From Streptomyces sp. KMM 9044 (GTDB lineage Bacteria > Actinomycetota > Actinomycetes > Streptomycetales > Streptomycetaceae): a DNA stretch of 64,000 bases. The stretch lies in the NCBI RefSeq assembly GCF_024701375.2, contig NZ_CP113910.1:2852001-2916000 (forward strand), given 5' to 3'. This document shows, one piece after another, positions 15,537 through 24,219 of this stretch. The position numbers and the translations under genes were made by a program. The notes under the pieces were generated by a model. It was given only the letters and a program-made list of their open reading frames with translations. It made no database searches and had not been told where the DNA came from. How positions within the stretch are numbered: position 1 is the stretch's first letter; each line of letters opens with the position of its first letter.

Positions 15537-17408
15537 CTACTTCTTCGGCGGCATCGCCGGCATGCCCAGGAACGGCAGCTTCAGAGCGCCGAAGGCGTCC
15601 GCCGGGACCGCCGGGGACCTCGGCTCGGCCGGCTGGAGCCGCTCGTAGGCCGCGCCCTGTTCCGGCCGCTGGTCGGGCTCGCCCTTGTTGGGCCAGTACG
15701 ACATCGCCCGCTCGGCCTGGGCCGTGATCGTCAGGGACGGGTTCACTCCCAGGTTCGCCGAGACCGCCGCTCCGTCCACGACGGAGATGCCGGGATGGCC
15801 GTAGAGCCGGTGGTACGGGTCGATCACGCCGGTCTCCCGGTCGGAGCCGATGGGGCAGCCGCCCAGGAAGTGGGCCGTGAGTGGCATGCCCGTCAGCTCG
15901 CCGATGTTGGAACCGGCGAACCCGTTGATCTCGGCGGCCAGGGCGGACGCGCCCTCCGTGGCCGCCCTGATCTGCTTGGGGTTGGCGGCACCATGACCCT
16001 GCCGGGCGGTGAGCAGCCCGCGCCCCGGGCCGGACGGCTTCAGGTACGTCGTCAGGGAGTTGTCCAGCGACTGCATCACCAGACCGATGATGGTCCGTTC
16101 CGACCAGCGCCGGTTGGAGAACGAACGCACCAGCAGCCAGGGGTGTTTCGCCGCGTTGCCCAGCCAGCCCAGGACCCTGGCCGGGCCCGAGTCACGGCCC
16201 GCGTAAGGGACCTGGAGGATCGAGAGGCCGCCCATCGAGTTCGAGCCGCGACCGTAGCGGACCGGCTCGATGTGGGTGTTCTCGTCGGGGTGGATCGACG
16301 ACGTGATGGCTACGCCGCGGGTGAAGTCGGCCCTGGGCGCCCCGGACACCTTGCGATAACGGCGGTCGTCGGTCTGCGCGCCGACGAGCGCCTCGGAGTT
16401 GGTGCGGGTCAGCTCACCCAGCCTGTCCGAGAGGTGCGGCAGCTGTCCGTTCGCCTTCATGCGGTGCAACAGCGTCTGGGTACCGTAGGTGCCGGCGGCG
16501 AGCACGACCCGGCGGGCCCGGAAAGTCCGGCCGCCGCCCTTGCGGCGGTTGCCGGTGGGGAGGGCGGCGACGGCGAATCCGCCCTGCGAGTCCTCCGTCA
16601 CCGACATGGCCGTCGTCATGGGGTGGACGACCGCGCCGGCCTTCTCCGCGAGGTGCAGGTAGTTCTCGTTGAGGGTGTTCTTCGCACCGTGCCGACAGCC
16701 CGTCATGCACTCGCCGCACTCGGCGCAGGCCCGGCGTGCCGGCCCAACACCGCCGAAGTACGGGTCGGGCACCTCCTGCCCCGGCTTCGCCTTCGCCGCC
16801 GCCTTTCCGCCGGCGTCCTCGCCGTCGCCGAAGAAGACGCCGACCGGGGCCATGTGGAAGGTGTCTCCCACACCCATCCGCGCGGCCGCCGCCTTCAGGT
16901 GCACGTCGGTCGGGGTCGTCGTCGGATTGAGCCGTACGCCCAGCATGCGCTGCGCCTGGTCGTAGTACGGCTTCAACTCCTCCTGCCAGTCGGTGATGTC
17001 GCGCCACTGCGGGTCGTCGAAGAAGGGCTTCGGGGGTACGTACAGGGTGTTGGCGTAGTTGAGGGAACCGCCGCCGACGCCCGCGCCGGCCAGGACCATG
17101 ACGTTGCCGAGCAGGTGGATGCGCTGGATGCCGTACATGCCCAGCCTGGGAGCCCACAGGTAGTTCTTCAGGTCCCAGGAGTTCTTCGGGAGGGACGCGC
17201 GGGTGAAGCGGCGGCCCGCCTCCAGAACACCGACGCGGTACCCCTTCTCGGTCAGGCGCAGGGCCGTGACGGAGCCGCCGAAGCCCGAGCCGACAACGAG
17301 GACGTCGTAGTCGTACGCGGTGGACGCGGTGGACGCGGTGGACGCGGTGGACGCGGTACCGTCTTCGCGCTCCTCGTTCCGTTCCTGGGCGGAGTTCTCC
17401 TGTGCCAC
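15537..17408 (-). CDS. GMC-family FAD oxidoreductase (cholesterol-oxidase-like)
   Basis: 623 aa. Residues ~33-65 are the FAD Rossmann motif (DYDVLVVGSGFGGSVTALRL), preceded by a TAS repeat encoded by four 9-bp units. Family features include GAGVGGGSLNYANTL and, near the C-terminus, GHPGISVVDGAAVSANLGVNPS with the active-site Asn. A Cys-rich insert, CAECGECMTGCRHGAKNT, looks like a Fe-S or structural metal site and is shared with some actinobacterial GMC proteins. It sits 54 bp downstream of the succinate-semialdehyde dehydrogenase gene, likely one operon. An alcohol or sterol substrate is possible; none is proven. Confidence 0.9.
   Translation of the reverse strand: MAQENSAQERNEEREDGTASTASTASTASTAYDYDVLVVGSGFGGSVTALRLTEKGYRVGVLEAGRRFTRASLPKNSWDLKNYLWAPRLGMYGIQRIHLLGNVMVLAGAGVGGGSLNYANTLYVPPKPFFDDPQWRDITDWQEELKPYYDQAQRMLGVRLNPTTTPTDVHLKAAAARMGVGDTFHMAPVGVFFGDGEDAGGKAAAKAKPGQEVPDPYFGGVGPARRACAECGECMTGCRHGAKNTLNENYLHLAEKAGAVVHPMTTAMSVTEDSQGGFAVAALPTGNRRKGGGRTFRARRVVLAAGTYGTQTLLHRMKANGQLPHLSDRLGELTRTNSEALVGAQTDDRRYRKVSGAPRADFTRGVAITSSIHPDENTHIEPVRYGRGSNSMGGLSILQVPYAGRDSGPARVLGWLGNAAKHPWLLVRSFSNRRWSERTIIGLVMQSLDNSLTTYLKPSGPGRGLLTARQGHGAANPKQIRAATEGASALAAEINGFAGSNIGELTGMPLTAHFLGGCPIGSDRETGVIDPYHRLYGHPGISVVDGAAVSANLGVNPSLTITAQAERAMSYWPNKGEPDQRPEQGAAYERLQPAEPRSPAVPADAFGALKLPFLGMPAMPPKK
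17322..17357. repeat. 9-bp tandem repeat in the GMC oxidoreductase N-terminus
   Basis: Four exact copies of GGACGCGGT in frame, giving a TAS repeat just before the FAD domain. Copy-number change would not break the frame. Confidence 0.9.
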
Positions 17409-17462
17409 GTGCTCTCCTCGTCGGAAGCTGCGGTGCCGGCCGGCCGGCCGGCGCGGGGCCGG

Positions 17463-19076
17463 CTAGCGGAAACGGAAGGCCTTCATCAGGCGCAGGCTCC
17501 GGCTCATGAACGCCGCGTACTGCTCGTCGTCCATGCCGAAGACGGGCGCCATGGGCAGCAGCCGCTGGTGGGCGACGGTCTGGGCCTCCGTGTACTTGAG
17601 GATGCCCTCGGAGCCGTGCCGGCGGCCGAGGCCGGAGTCCTTCATGCCGCCCATCGGCGACTGGACGCTGCCGTAGGCGGGCGCGTACCCCTCGTTGATG
17701 TTGACCGTGCCGGTGCGCAGCCTGGCGGCCACCTCGCCGCCGCGCCGGGCGTCCTTCGTCCAGACCGAGGAGTTCAGGCCGTAAGGGGTGGAGTTGGCGC
17801 GTTCGACTGCCTCGTCGTCGGACCCGAAGCGGTAGAGGGAGACGACCGGGCCGAAGGTCTCCTCCGCGCAAACGATCATGGACTCGTCGACGCCGTCGAG
17901 GATGGTCGGCTCGTAGAAGTAGGGGCCGATGTCCGGGCGCGCCGTGCCGCCCGTGATCACCTTGGCACCCTTGGCGACGGCGTCGTCCACGTGCCGGGTG
18001 ACCGCGTCCAGCTGGCGTTCGCCGACCAGGGAGCCCATGTCGGCGCCGTAGGCCAGGGATGTGCCGAGGCGGATCGCGCGGGTCCGGGCGGCGAAGCGCT
18101 CCAGGAAGGCGTCGGCGACCGACTCGTGGACGTACAGCCGCTCGATGGAGATGCAGAGCTGGCCCGCGGAGGAGAAGCAGGCGCGGACGGCGCCCGCGGC
18201 GGCCCTGTCCAGGTCGGCGTCCTCCAGGACCAGCATGGCGTTCTTGCCGCCGAGCTCCAGGGACACCCCGACGAGCCGGGCGGCGGCGAGCCGGGCCACC
18301 TCGCGGCCGGTGCGGGTGGAGCCGGTGAAGGAGACGTAGTCGGCGCGCTTGACGACCTCCGGACCGACGACGGGTCCCTCGCCGAGCACGACCTGGAAGA
18401 CGTCGGCGGGCAGTCCGGCCTCGATCAGCAGGTCACGGGCCCACAGGGCGGTGAGGCAGGTCTCCGTGTCGGGCTTCATCACGACCGCGTTGCCCGCGAC
18501 GAACGCCGGGAGCGCGTCGCCGACGGACAGTTCGAGCGGGTAGTTCCAGGGGGCGATCTGGCCGACGACACCGCGCGGGTGGCGCCGTTCGACGGCCTTC
18601 GTGAGGACCGGCACGGCGCCCGCGTGCCGCTTGGGCCGAAGGTACGCGGCGGCCCTGCGGCCGTAGTGGCGGGCGGCGACGGCGACGGCCTGGACCTCCT
18701 CGTGGGCGTGCAGACGGGCCTTGCCGGTCTCCAGCTGGATCAGGTCGAGTACCTCGGCCTGGCGTTCGAGCACCAGGTCGTGGAAACGGAGCAGCACGGC
18801 GGCCCGCCGGCGTACCGGGATCCGCGCCCACACGGCCTGGGCGGCGCGGGCCGTCCCGAAGGCCCGCCGCACGTCCTCGGGGCTCGACTCGGGCAGGTCG
18901 GCCAGCTTCTCACCGGTGACGGGCGTGTGGTTGGCCGTCCACCCGGACCCGACGACTTCCCTGGTGAGCCGGGCGACCAGCTCGGGCGTGACCACGTCGG
19001 CCGCGGTGCGGGCGCCCTCCGGGGCGGCGGCGAGAGGATGGGTACCGGTCGTTTCCCGGGTCTGCGCGTCCGTCAT
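17463..19076 (-). CDS. gabD: Succinate-semialdehyde dehydrogenase, NAD(P)+ (aldehyde dehydrogenase family)
   Basis: 537 aa. Oxidises succinate semialdehyde, or a related aldehyde, to the acid. The aldehyde dehydrogenase fold is complete: cofactor region APWNYPLELSV and FTGSTRTGREVA, general base Glu in SLELGGKNAM, nucleophile Cys in SAGQLCISIERLY, and EETFGPVVSLYRF. The length and the C-terminal extension (FMSRSLRLMKAFRFR) match the actinobacterial GabD2 type. ATG at 19076. It heads a probable operon with the GMC oxidoreductase and lies downstream of the kinase cluster. Confidence 0.92.
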   Translation of the reverse strand: MTDAQTRETTGTHPLAAAPEGARTAADVVTPELVARLTREVVGSGWTANHTPVTGEKLADLPESSPEDVRRAFGTARAAQAVWARIPVRRRAAVLLRFHDLVLERQAEVLDLIQLETGKARLHAHEEVQAVAVAARHYGRRAAAYLRPKRHAGAVPVLTKAVERRHPRGVVGQIAPWNYPLELSVGDALPAFVAGNAVVMKPDTETCLTALWARDLLIEAGLPADVFQVVLGEGPVVGPEVVKRADYVSFTGSTRTGREVARLAAARLVGVSLELGGKNAMLVLEDADLDRAAAGAVRACFSSAGQLCISIERLYVHESVADAFLERFAARTRAIRLGTSLAYGADMGSLVGERQLDAVTRHVDDAVAKGAKVITGGTARPDIGPYFYEPTILDGVDESMIVCAEETFGPVVSLYRFGSDDEAVERANSTPYGLNSSVWTKDARRGGEVAARLRTGTVNINEGYAPAYGSVQSPMGGMKDSGLGRRHGSEGILKYTEAQTVAHQRLLPMAPVFGMDDEQYAAFMSRSLRLMKAFRFR

Positions 19077-19180
19077 GAGCCGCAGGGTATGCCCGCGCGA
19101 ACACTTTGTGTACCCGTCGGTAACAGATTCACCGACTGCTCACACACCACGCCAGTGAACGCTGGCAGCAAACCCGCTGA

Positions 19181-20887
19181 TCAGGGCATTGCGGACCGGA
19201 CCGCCCCGATCTCGAGCCGGTCGCGGGCACCCTTGAACACCGCAGTCCCCCTCCTTTCCCCGGACGGGCGCCTGGGCATGTCGACACGGAGCTCGTACAT
19301 GCGGTCGTCCTCAGCGAGGATCATCAGCTGCATGACCCGGACGCGCAGCTCGTCCGGGCCGTACGTCGTGTCGGCGAGGACGGCTTCGTACCCCTGGAAG
19401 CTGGTACGGGTGTACTGGGTGCGCGCGTCCGCGTCGTACGTGTCCCGGCCCGCGTGCGCCTGTCGCGCCTGGGCCGTCGGGGACCGGGAGGCCTGGTGCC
19501 ACTGGGTGAGGCGGACGTCGACGCCGTCCCGGGAGCTGCCGTCGCCGGACCCGTAGACCACGAGCCTGGGCCGATCGCGCGCCCTGCCTCCCGGGCGAAC
19601 TCCTGGTAGCCGTGCGGGAGGGAGAGGACGGCGGCCGTGGCGGCCTCGCGGTGGGCGGTCCACAGGGGCGAGGCCGGGGCGACCGCGGGAGTGGACATGG
19701 GGGTGGACATGGGGTGGACATGGGGGTAGCGGCGGAAGCGCGAGCGGTGCGCTCGGTGGCCGCCCCGTGTCCGCCACGAGGGTGGCGGCGGACCATGCAC
19801 CGCCTACGAGCAGAGCGCCGGGGGCCGCCACGGGAGCGGGACGGAGAAGGTGACGCACGAGGGGCGGGGACCCGGGGCGCCGGAACCCGAGGCGCCGGAA
19901 CCCGAGGCGCCGGAACCCGAGGCGCCGGAACCCGAGGCGCCGGAACCCGAGGCGCCGGAACCCGAGGCGCCGGAACCCGAGGCGCCGGAACCCGAGGTGT
20001 CGGAACCCGAGGTGTCGGAACCCGAGGTGTCGGAACCCGGGGCGCCGGAACCCGGGGTGCCGGAACCCGGGGTGCCGGGACCGGGCGTATCGGGACCGGG
20101 CGTATCGGGACCGGGCGTATCGGGACCGGGCCCGGATTCGCGTTCGGGCCCGGAGACATCGGACGTCGGCTCGGACTCCGGGATCGACTCGGGGACCGGT
20201 CTCCGACCCGGGCCCGGGGCTCGGCTCAGGTACGGCGAGGCCGATGCGTGCGGCCTCCGCGGGCGGCAGCGGACCGCGTTCGAGCAGCTCGTGCAGCGAC
20301 TCGCCGCGGACCAGCTCCATGACGATCCCGGGGAGTCCGTTGGTGCCGTCCCGCCCCTCCGGCTCCTTGACCCCGTCGTCCTCGATCACGACGTCGTGGA
20401 TGGCGACCGCCGCGGGGTGGTCGACGCGGGCGGCGGCACGGGCTTCGCGACGCATACGCTCGAACGCGTTGGCACGTTCGCGTTCGGGAAGGCGGTCCGG
20501 GACGCGGGGCTCCTCGACGGCGACCTCGCGGTCCACCGTCTCGTCCGCCGCCCTTCACACCGTGCCCATGCCGCCGTGCCCCAGCTTGGAGAGCAGCCGG
20601 TAACGACCGGCGATGAGCCGGCCGACGCCGGGGTCGTCCTGCGACGGCCGCGGGGGCGACGCCTCGTGGCGGGACGGCCGTGAGGGCGTCGGCGGCGGTG
20701 CCGACGGCCGGCCGGGCACCTGCTGTTGCGCATGCGGGGTCTGCTGCTGCGGAACCACCTGCATGGGCGTCGCGTACGGGTTGCCCGGATGCGGCACGGA
20801 CGCGGGCGGGTTCGGGTTCGGCGGTTGCAGACCGAAACTCGTTGGTTCGTCGGCCGCGCCGTGGCGGGCTCCCCCATTGCTGCTCAT
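19181..20887 (-). pseudogene. Ser/Thr protein kinase, first of five, inactivated
   Basis: ATG 20887, a Pro/Gln-rich leader, then the kinase N-lobe (AGRYRLLSKLGHGGMGTV). The next codon is TGA where relatives have Trp, and the frame then continues (AADETVDREVAVEEPRVPDR) with Glu in place of the ATP-binding Lys. The sequence reaches hinge-like IVMELVRGESLHELLERG and then jumps into a 17-copy 15-bp repeat; the catalytic loop, DFG and substrate lobe are gone. Beyond it are pieces of the extracellular domain in two frames, the last being DVRLTQWHQASRSPTAQ onward. It has four independent lesions, so it is certainly dead as a kinase. Confidence 0.85.
19876..20130. repeat. 15-bp minisatellite, 17 units
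   Basis: Tandem 15-mers run without a gap: eight exact GGCGCCGGAACCCGA, three GGTGTC variants, then GGCGCC/GGTGCC variants and three CGTATCGGGACCGGG. Variants are grouped along the array, as expected from local slippage or unequal exchange. It sits in the former linker of the dead kinase; one minus frame reads a VPAPR repeat, the likely original Pro-rich linker. Confidence 0.95.
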
Positions 20888-20986
20888 GCTCCATCCATAT
20901 CGCGCCGGGTCCTCGCGGAGCCACAGCGGGTGCCGTCCGGTCGCAGACCCGTGGCCCCGTTCGCGACTTATCCACCTTTCATGCGA

Positions 20987-22243
20987 CTACGCACCCGACG
21001 AGGAGATGCCGGTCACCACGGACCGCGAAGGTGTCACCGTTGTCACCACGGCGGAAGACGTGACGGAAGAAGGCGTGGGAGAAGCGGACGGATCCGCCGT
21101 ACGTGGTGGGCGGGGCTCCGGAGGCCGGCTCGCGGGCGTCAGCGGCCCGGTGCTCGACGGCGTACCGCCCCCGCCCCCGCCGCTCCCGTCACCGTCGTGG
21201 TCCAGGAACAGGAGCGCCGCGGACGCCCCCGCCCCCATCAGCGCGGCGACGGCCAGCGCGGCCACGAGCACGCTCTTCACGGGACGCCCCGGCGAGCGCA
21301 CGGCGGCAGGACCGCCGGGCACGTGTCCCCACCCGCGTGCCGGTTGTCCGGGCGGCAGGTGGCCGGGCGGCGGGGGCTCCGGTGTGCGGCCCGTCTCGAG
21401 GAAGGACCACAGCATCCCCTCGGCGCGGTCCGCGTCCAGCCGCCGGGCGGGATCCCGTTCCAGCAGGCCGCGCACGACGGGCAGGATCGGCCCGGCTTGC
21501 GCGGGTGGCCGTATCTCGTCGGCCACGACCGCGTGCACGATCCCGCCGATCGAGTCCCGGCGGAACGGCGACTCGCCGCTGAGCAGCGTGCACAGCAGCG
21601 CGCCCAGCGACCACAGATCCGACTCGGGTCCGCTCCCGGCCCCGGACATCCGCTCGGGGGCGGTGTACTCGGGCGAGCCGACGAAGGAGCCGGACTCGGT
21701 GAGCGTGGTGGCGCCGGCCACCTGGGCGATACCGAAGTCGGTGAGGACGACCCGGTCGGTGCCGCGCTCCAGCAGCACGTTCGCGGGTTTGAGATCCCGG
21801 TGCAACACGCCCGCCGCGTGGGCGGCGCGCAGCGCACCGAGCAGGGCGATGCCGATGTGCGCGGCCTCCACTGCGTCGACCGGGCCCCGTGCGGCAACAC
21901 GGTCGGCGAGCGAACCGCCGTCGATCAGCTCCAGGACGATGTACGGACGTTCGTCGTCCCCGACGACGTCGTGGACGACGATGATGTGCGGATGGCTCAG
22001 CTGGGCGAGCGCCCGCGCCTCCCGCAGGGTGAGGTCCCGCTGCCGACGGGCCTCCGTCGCGGTGAGCGTCTCGTCCAGGGGGAGTTCCTTGACGGCGACG
22101 CCACGCCCGAGCAGTTGGTCCGTCGCCCGCCACACCACGCTCATGCCGCCGCGCCCGAGCCTCGCCTCCAGGCGGTAACGGCCTGCGACGACACGGTCGT
22201 TGTGCCGCGCGGACCCGCTTGCGGGTTCCCCCTCGGTCACCAT
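20987..22243 (-). CDS. Membrane Ser/Thr protein kinase, second of five, intact
   Basis: 418 aa from ATG 22243. The Hanks-type kinase domain (residues ~20-285) is complete: GRGGMSVVWRA, Lys in VAVKELPL, catalytic loop HRDLKPANVLL, DFGIAQVAG, activation end GSPEYTAPERM and SDLWSLGALL. A single membrane helix (VLVAALAVAALMGAGASAALLFL) is followed by a short Ser/Thr/Pro-rich outside tail with no PASTA repeats. It phosphorylates proteins on Ser/Thr; targets unknown. A 99-bp gap separates it from the dead kinase downstream. Confidence 0.93.
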   Translation of the reverse strand: MVTEGEPASGSARHNDRVVAGRYRLEARLGRGGMSVVWRATDQLLGRGVAVKELPLDETLTATEARRQRDLTLREARALAQLSHPHIIVVHDVVGDDERPYIVLELIDGGSLADRVAARGPVDAVEAAHIGIALLGALRAAHAAGVLHRDLKPANVLLERGTDRVVLTDFGIAQVAGATTLTESGSFVGSPEYTAPERMSGAGSGPESDLWSLGALLCTLLSGESPFRRDSIGGIVHAVVADEIRPPAQAGPILPVVRGLLERDPARRLDADRAEGMLWSFLETGRTPEPPPPGHLPPGQPARGWGHVPGGPAAVRSPGRPVKSVLVAALAVAALMGAGASAALLFLDHDGDGSGGGGGGTPSSTGPLTPASRPPEPRPPRTADPSASPTPSSVTSSAVVTTVTPSRSVVTGISSSGA

Positions 22244-22349
22244 GGGCCCATCATGCCTCACCGGATGTCGTCCCTCCGGTAGGCCGATTCGGCCAAGCGC
22301 CGCCGTCACGGCCCCGAACGGCCGGATTCCCCCGGGGCCGGGGCCCGTC

Positions 22350-24051
22350 TCAGCCGGGTTCCCGCCATCCCCGCAGGACCGTTTCGAACTGCCGGCTTGT
22401 CGTGGCCCAGTCCTCGGCCGGGGACACGGTGTAGATCGCGTACTCGACTCCGCCACGGGAGATGTACATCTGCTCCACGGCCCGGTACGGCCCGGGGAAC
22501 TCCGTGTCCTTCGCCAGCGCGGTCCAGCTGTACCTCCAGCCGCGCACCCTCGCGGTCGCGGTCGACGCGGCGTTCCAGCGTCACCTGCCGGTAGTCGACC
22601 AGCCGCTGCCCTATCCGCTGGTCCGGATCACTCAGGTACTCGAACGGGTCGGCGAAGTCGGGGGAGTCGGCGAAGTCGCCGGCGGCGATACTGATGAAGG
22701 TCCTGCCGCCGTCGGGCGTGTAGTCGACCTGGCGGGTCGCCTCGTCGAAGACGACCCGCTCCCAGTCGTCCCCGGGCAGGGCGGCACTGAAGCCGAACGG
22801 ATCGTCACGACGCACCCAGCCCGCCGGCGGCCCACCCGTCTGCTCACCGCCCTGCGCACCGGCCTCGTCGGACGATGACGACGGCGTGGCCGTGGGGGTC
22901 GGTTTGTCGAGGGGCGACGCCGAGCTGCCGCTGCCCTGTTCCCTGCCGTCGCCCCCCTGCACGAGCAGGAGCGCCGTCCCTCCGCCGACGAGCGCGGCCA
23001 GGACCGCGACCAGTATGTCAGACGCCCGCGCCCGAGCCGCCGGGGCCCGGCGGGAGCGACGCCTCCGGAAGGCGACTGGACGGCCGTGACACGGGGAGCG
23101 GAACCCGCCCCGGGCTCGTACGCCGTCGGTCCCGAGGGCCACGGAGGCTGCGTCGGCGACTGCGTCGGCGTCGGCGTCGAGGCCTGCGAGAGCGCCGCCT
23201 GCGACGACGACGGCGATGTCTGCGCCGAGGTCGGCCGTTGCCTCTCCGCCACCTCGGCGAGCATCCGCTCGGCCGCCGCCGCGTCGGGCCTCGTGACCGG
23301 ATCCTTGCGCAGGAGTGCGCCGATGACGGGCGCGAGCGGGCCGGCGTACCGCGGCTCGTCGGCCTCCTCCTCCACGACCGCCTGCATGGTGGTCAGCGGA
23401 GACGTCCGGCGGAACGGCGATCCGCCCTCCACCGCCGTGTGCAGCGTCGCGCCCAGTGCCCAGAGGTCCGAGGAGGGGCCGGGATCCTGGCCGCGGATCC
23501 GCTCGGGTGCCAGGTAGTCGACCGAGCCGGCGACCTCTCCGGTACGGGTGATCGCCGTGTCGCCCTCGATCTGCGCGATGCCGAAGTCGGTGAGCAGCAC
23601 GCGGCCGTCGCCGCCGAGGAGCACGTTGCCGGGCTCGACGTCGCGGTGCACCACCCCGGCGGCGTGCGCGGCGCACAGGGCGCGCAGCACCCGCAGGCCG
23701 ATACGGGCCGCCTCACGGGGGCTCGACGCGCTCCCGCTCCTTGACGGCGTCGGCGAGCGAATGGCCTTCGACCAACTCCGTGACGATCCACGGCCGGCCG
23801 TCGTGCTCCAGCACGTCGTGCACGGTGACGACCGCGGAGTGGTTGATCCGTGCTGCCGCGCGTGCCTCGGCGCGGGTCCGCGCCAGCATCATGGCCTGGT
23901 CCGCGTCGGAGACGTGGAGCGCGACGGTCAGTTCCTTGACGGCCACGGACCGGTGCAGCACCTCGTCGTGCGCGCGCCACACCCGGCCCATGCCACCGCT
24001 GCCGATGGCATCGCCCAGCCGGTAGCGGCCCGCGACGAGCAGGCCCTGCAT
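22350..24051 (-). pseudogene. Membrane Ser/Thr protein kinase, third of five, multiply frameshifted
   Basis: ATG 24051 leads to a good N-lobe (GDAIGSGGMGRVWRA, VAVKEL). An extra C in the run 23717-23721 stops the frame at VEPP; dropping it gives RVEPREAARIGLRVL. The C-lobe follows with HRDVEPGNVLL, where the invariant Lys is Glu, DFGIAQ and DYLAPERI. A second shift lies near 23040, before the membrane helix (SDILVAVLAALVGGGTALLLV), and a third near 22550 in the extracellular domain, which ends WATTSRQFETVLRGWREPG at 22350. Three shifts plus a catalytic-loop substitution argue for real decay. Confidence 0.85.
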
Positions 24052-24219
24052 CTGATGCACCTTGCCCCGCGATGTTCTTGACAGGGTCAGATTAGGTTTC
24101 CGGGGCCCGGCCTGGGAACAGCGGGCGGACCATGGAAACCGCACTGTGACGGTTGCCACTGCGGGAAACACGCGGTGGCGGATGCGACAGCGGCGACTGC
24201 CGAGGTGTACGGCGCCGGG

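Noticed and set aside
15795..19556. 1250-codon plus-strand open frame opposite the GMC oxidoreductase and aldehyde dehydrogenase
   Set aside because: Composition is Gly/Arg/Val/Asp-rich mirror sequence without domains; the minus-strand genes have complete catalytic motifs.
19876..20130. CRISPR-like array
   Set aside because: Units of 15 bp abut without spacers; a minisatellite, no cas genes anywhere in the window.
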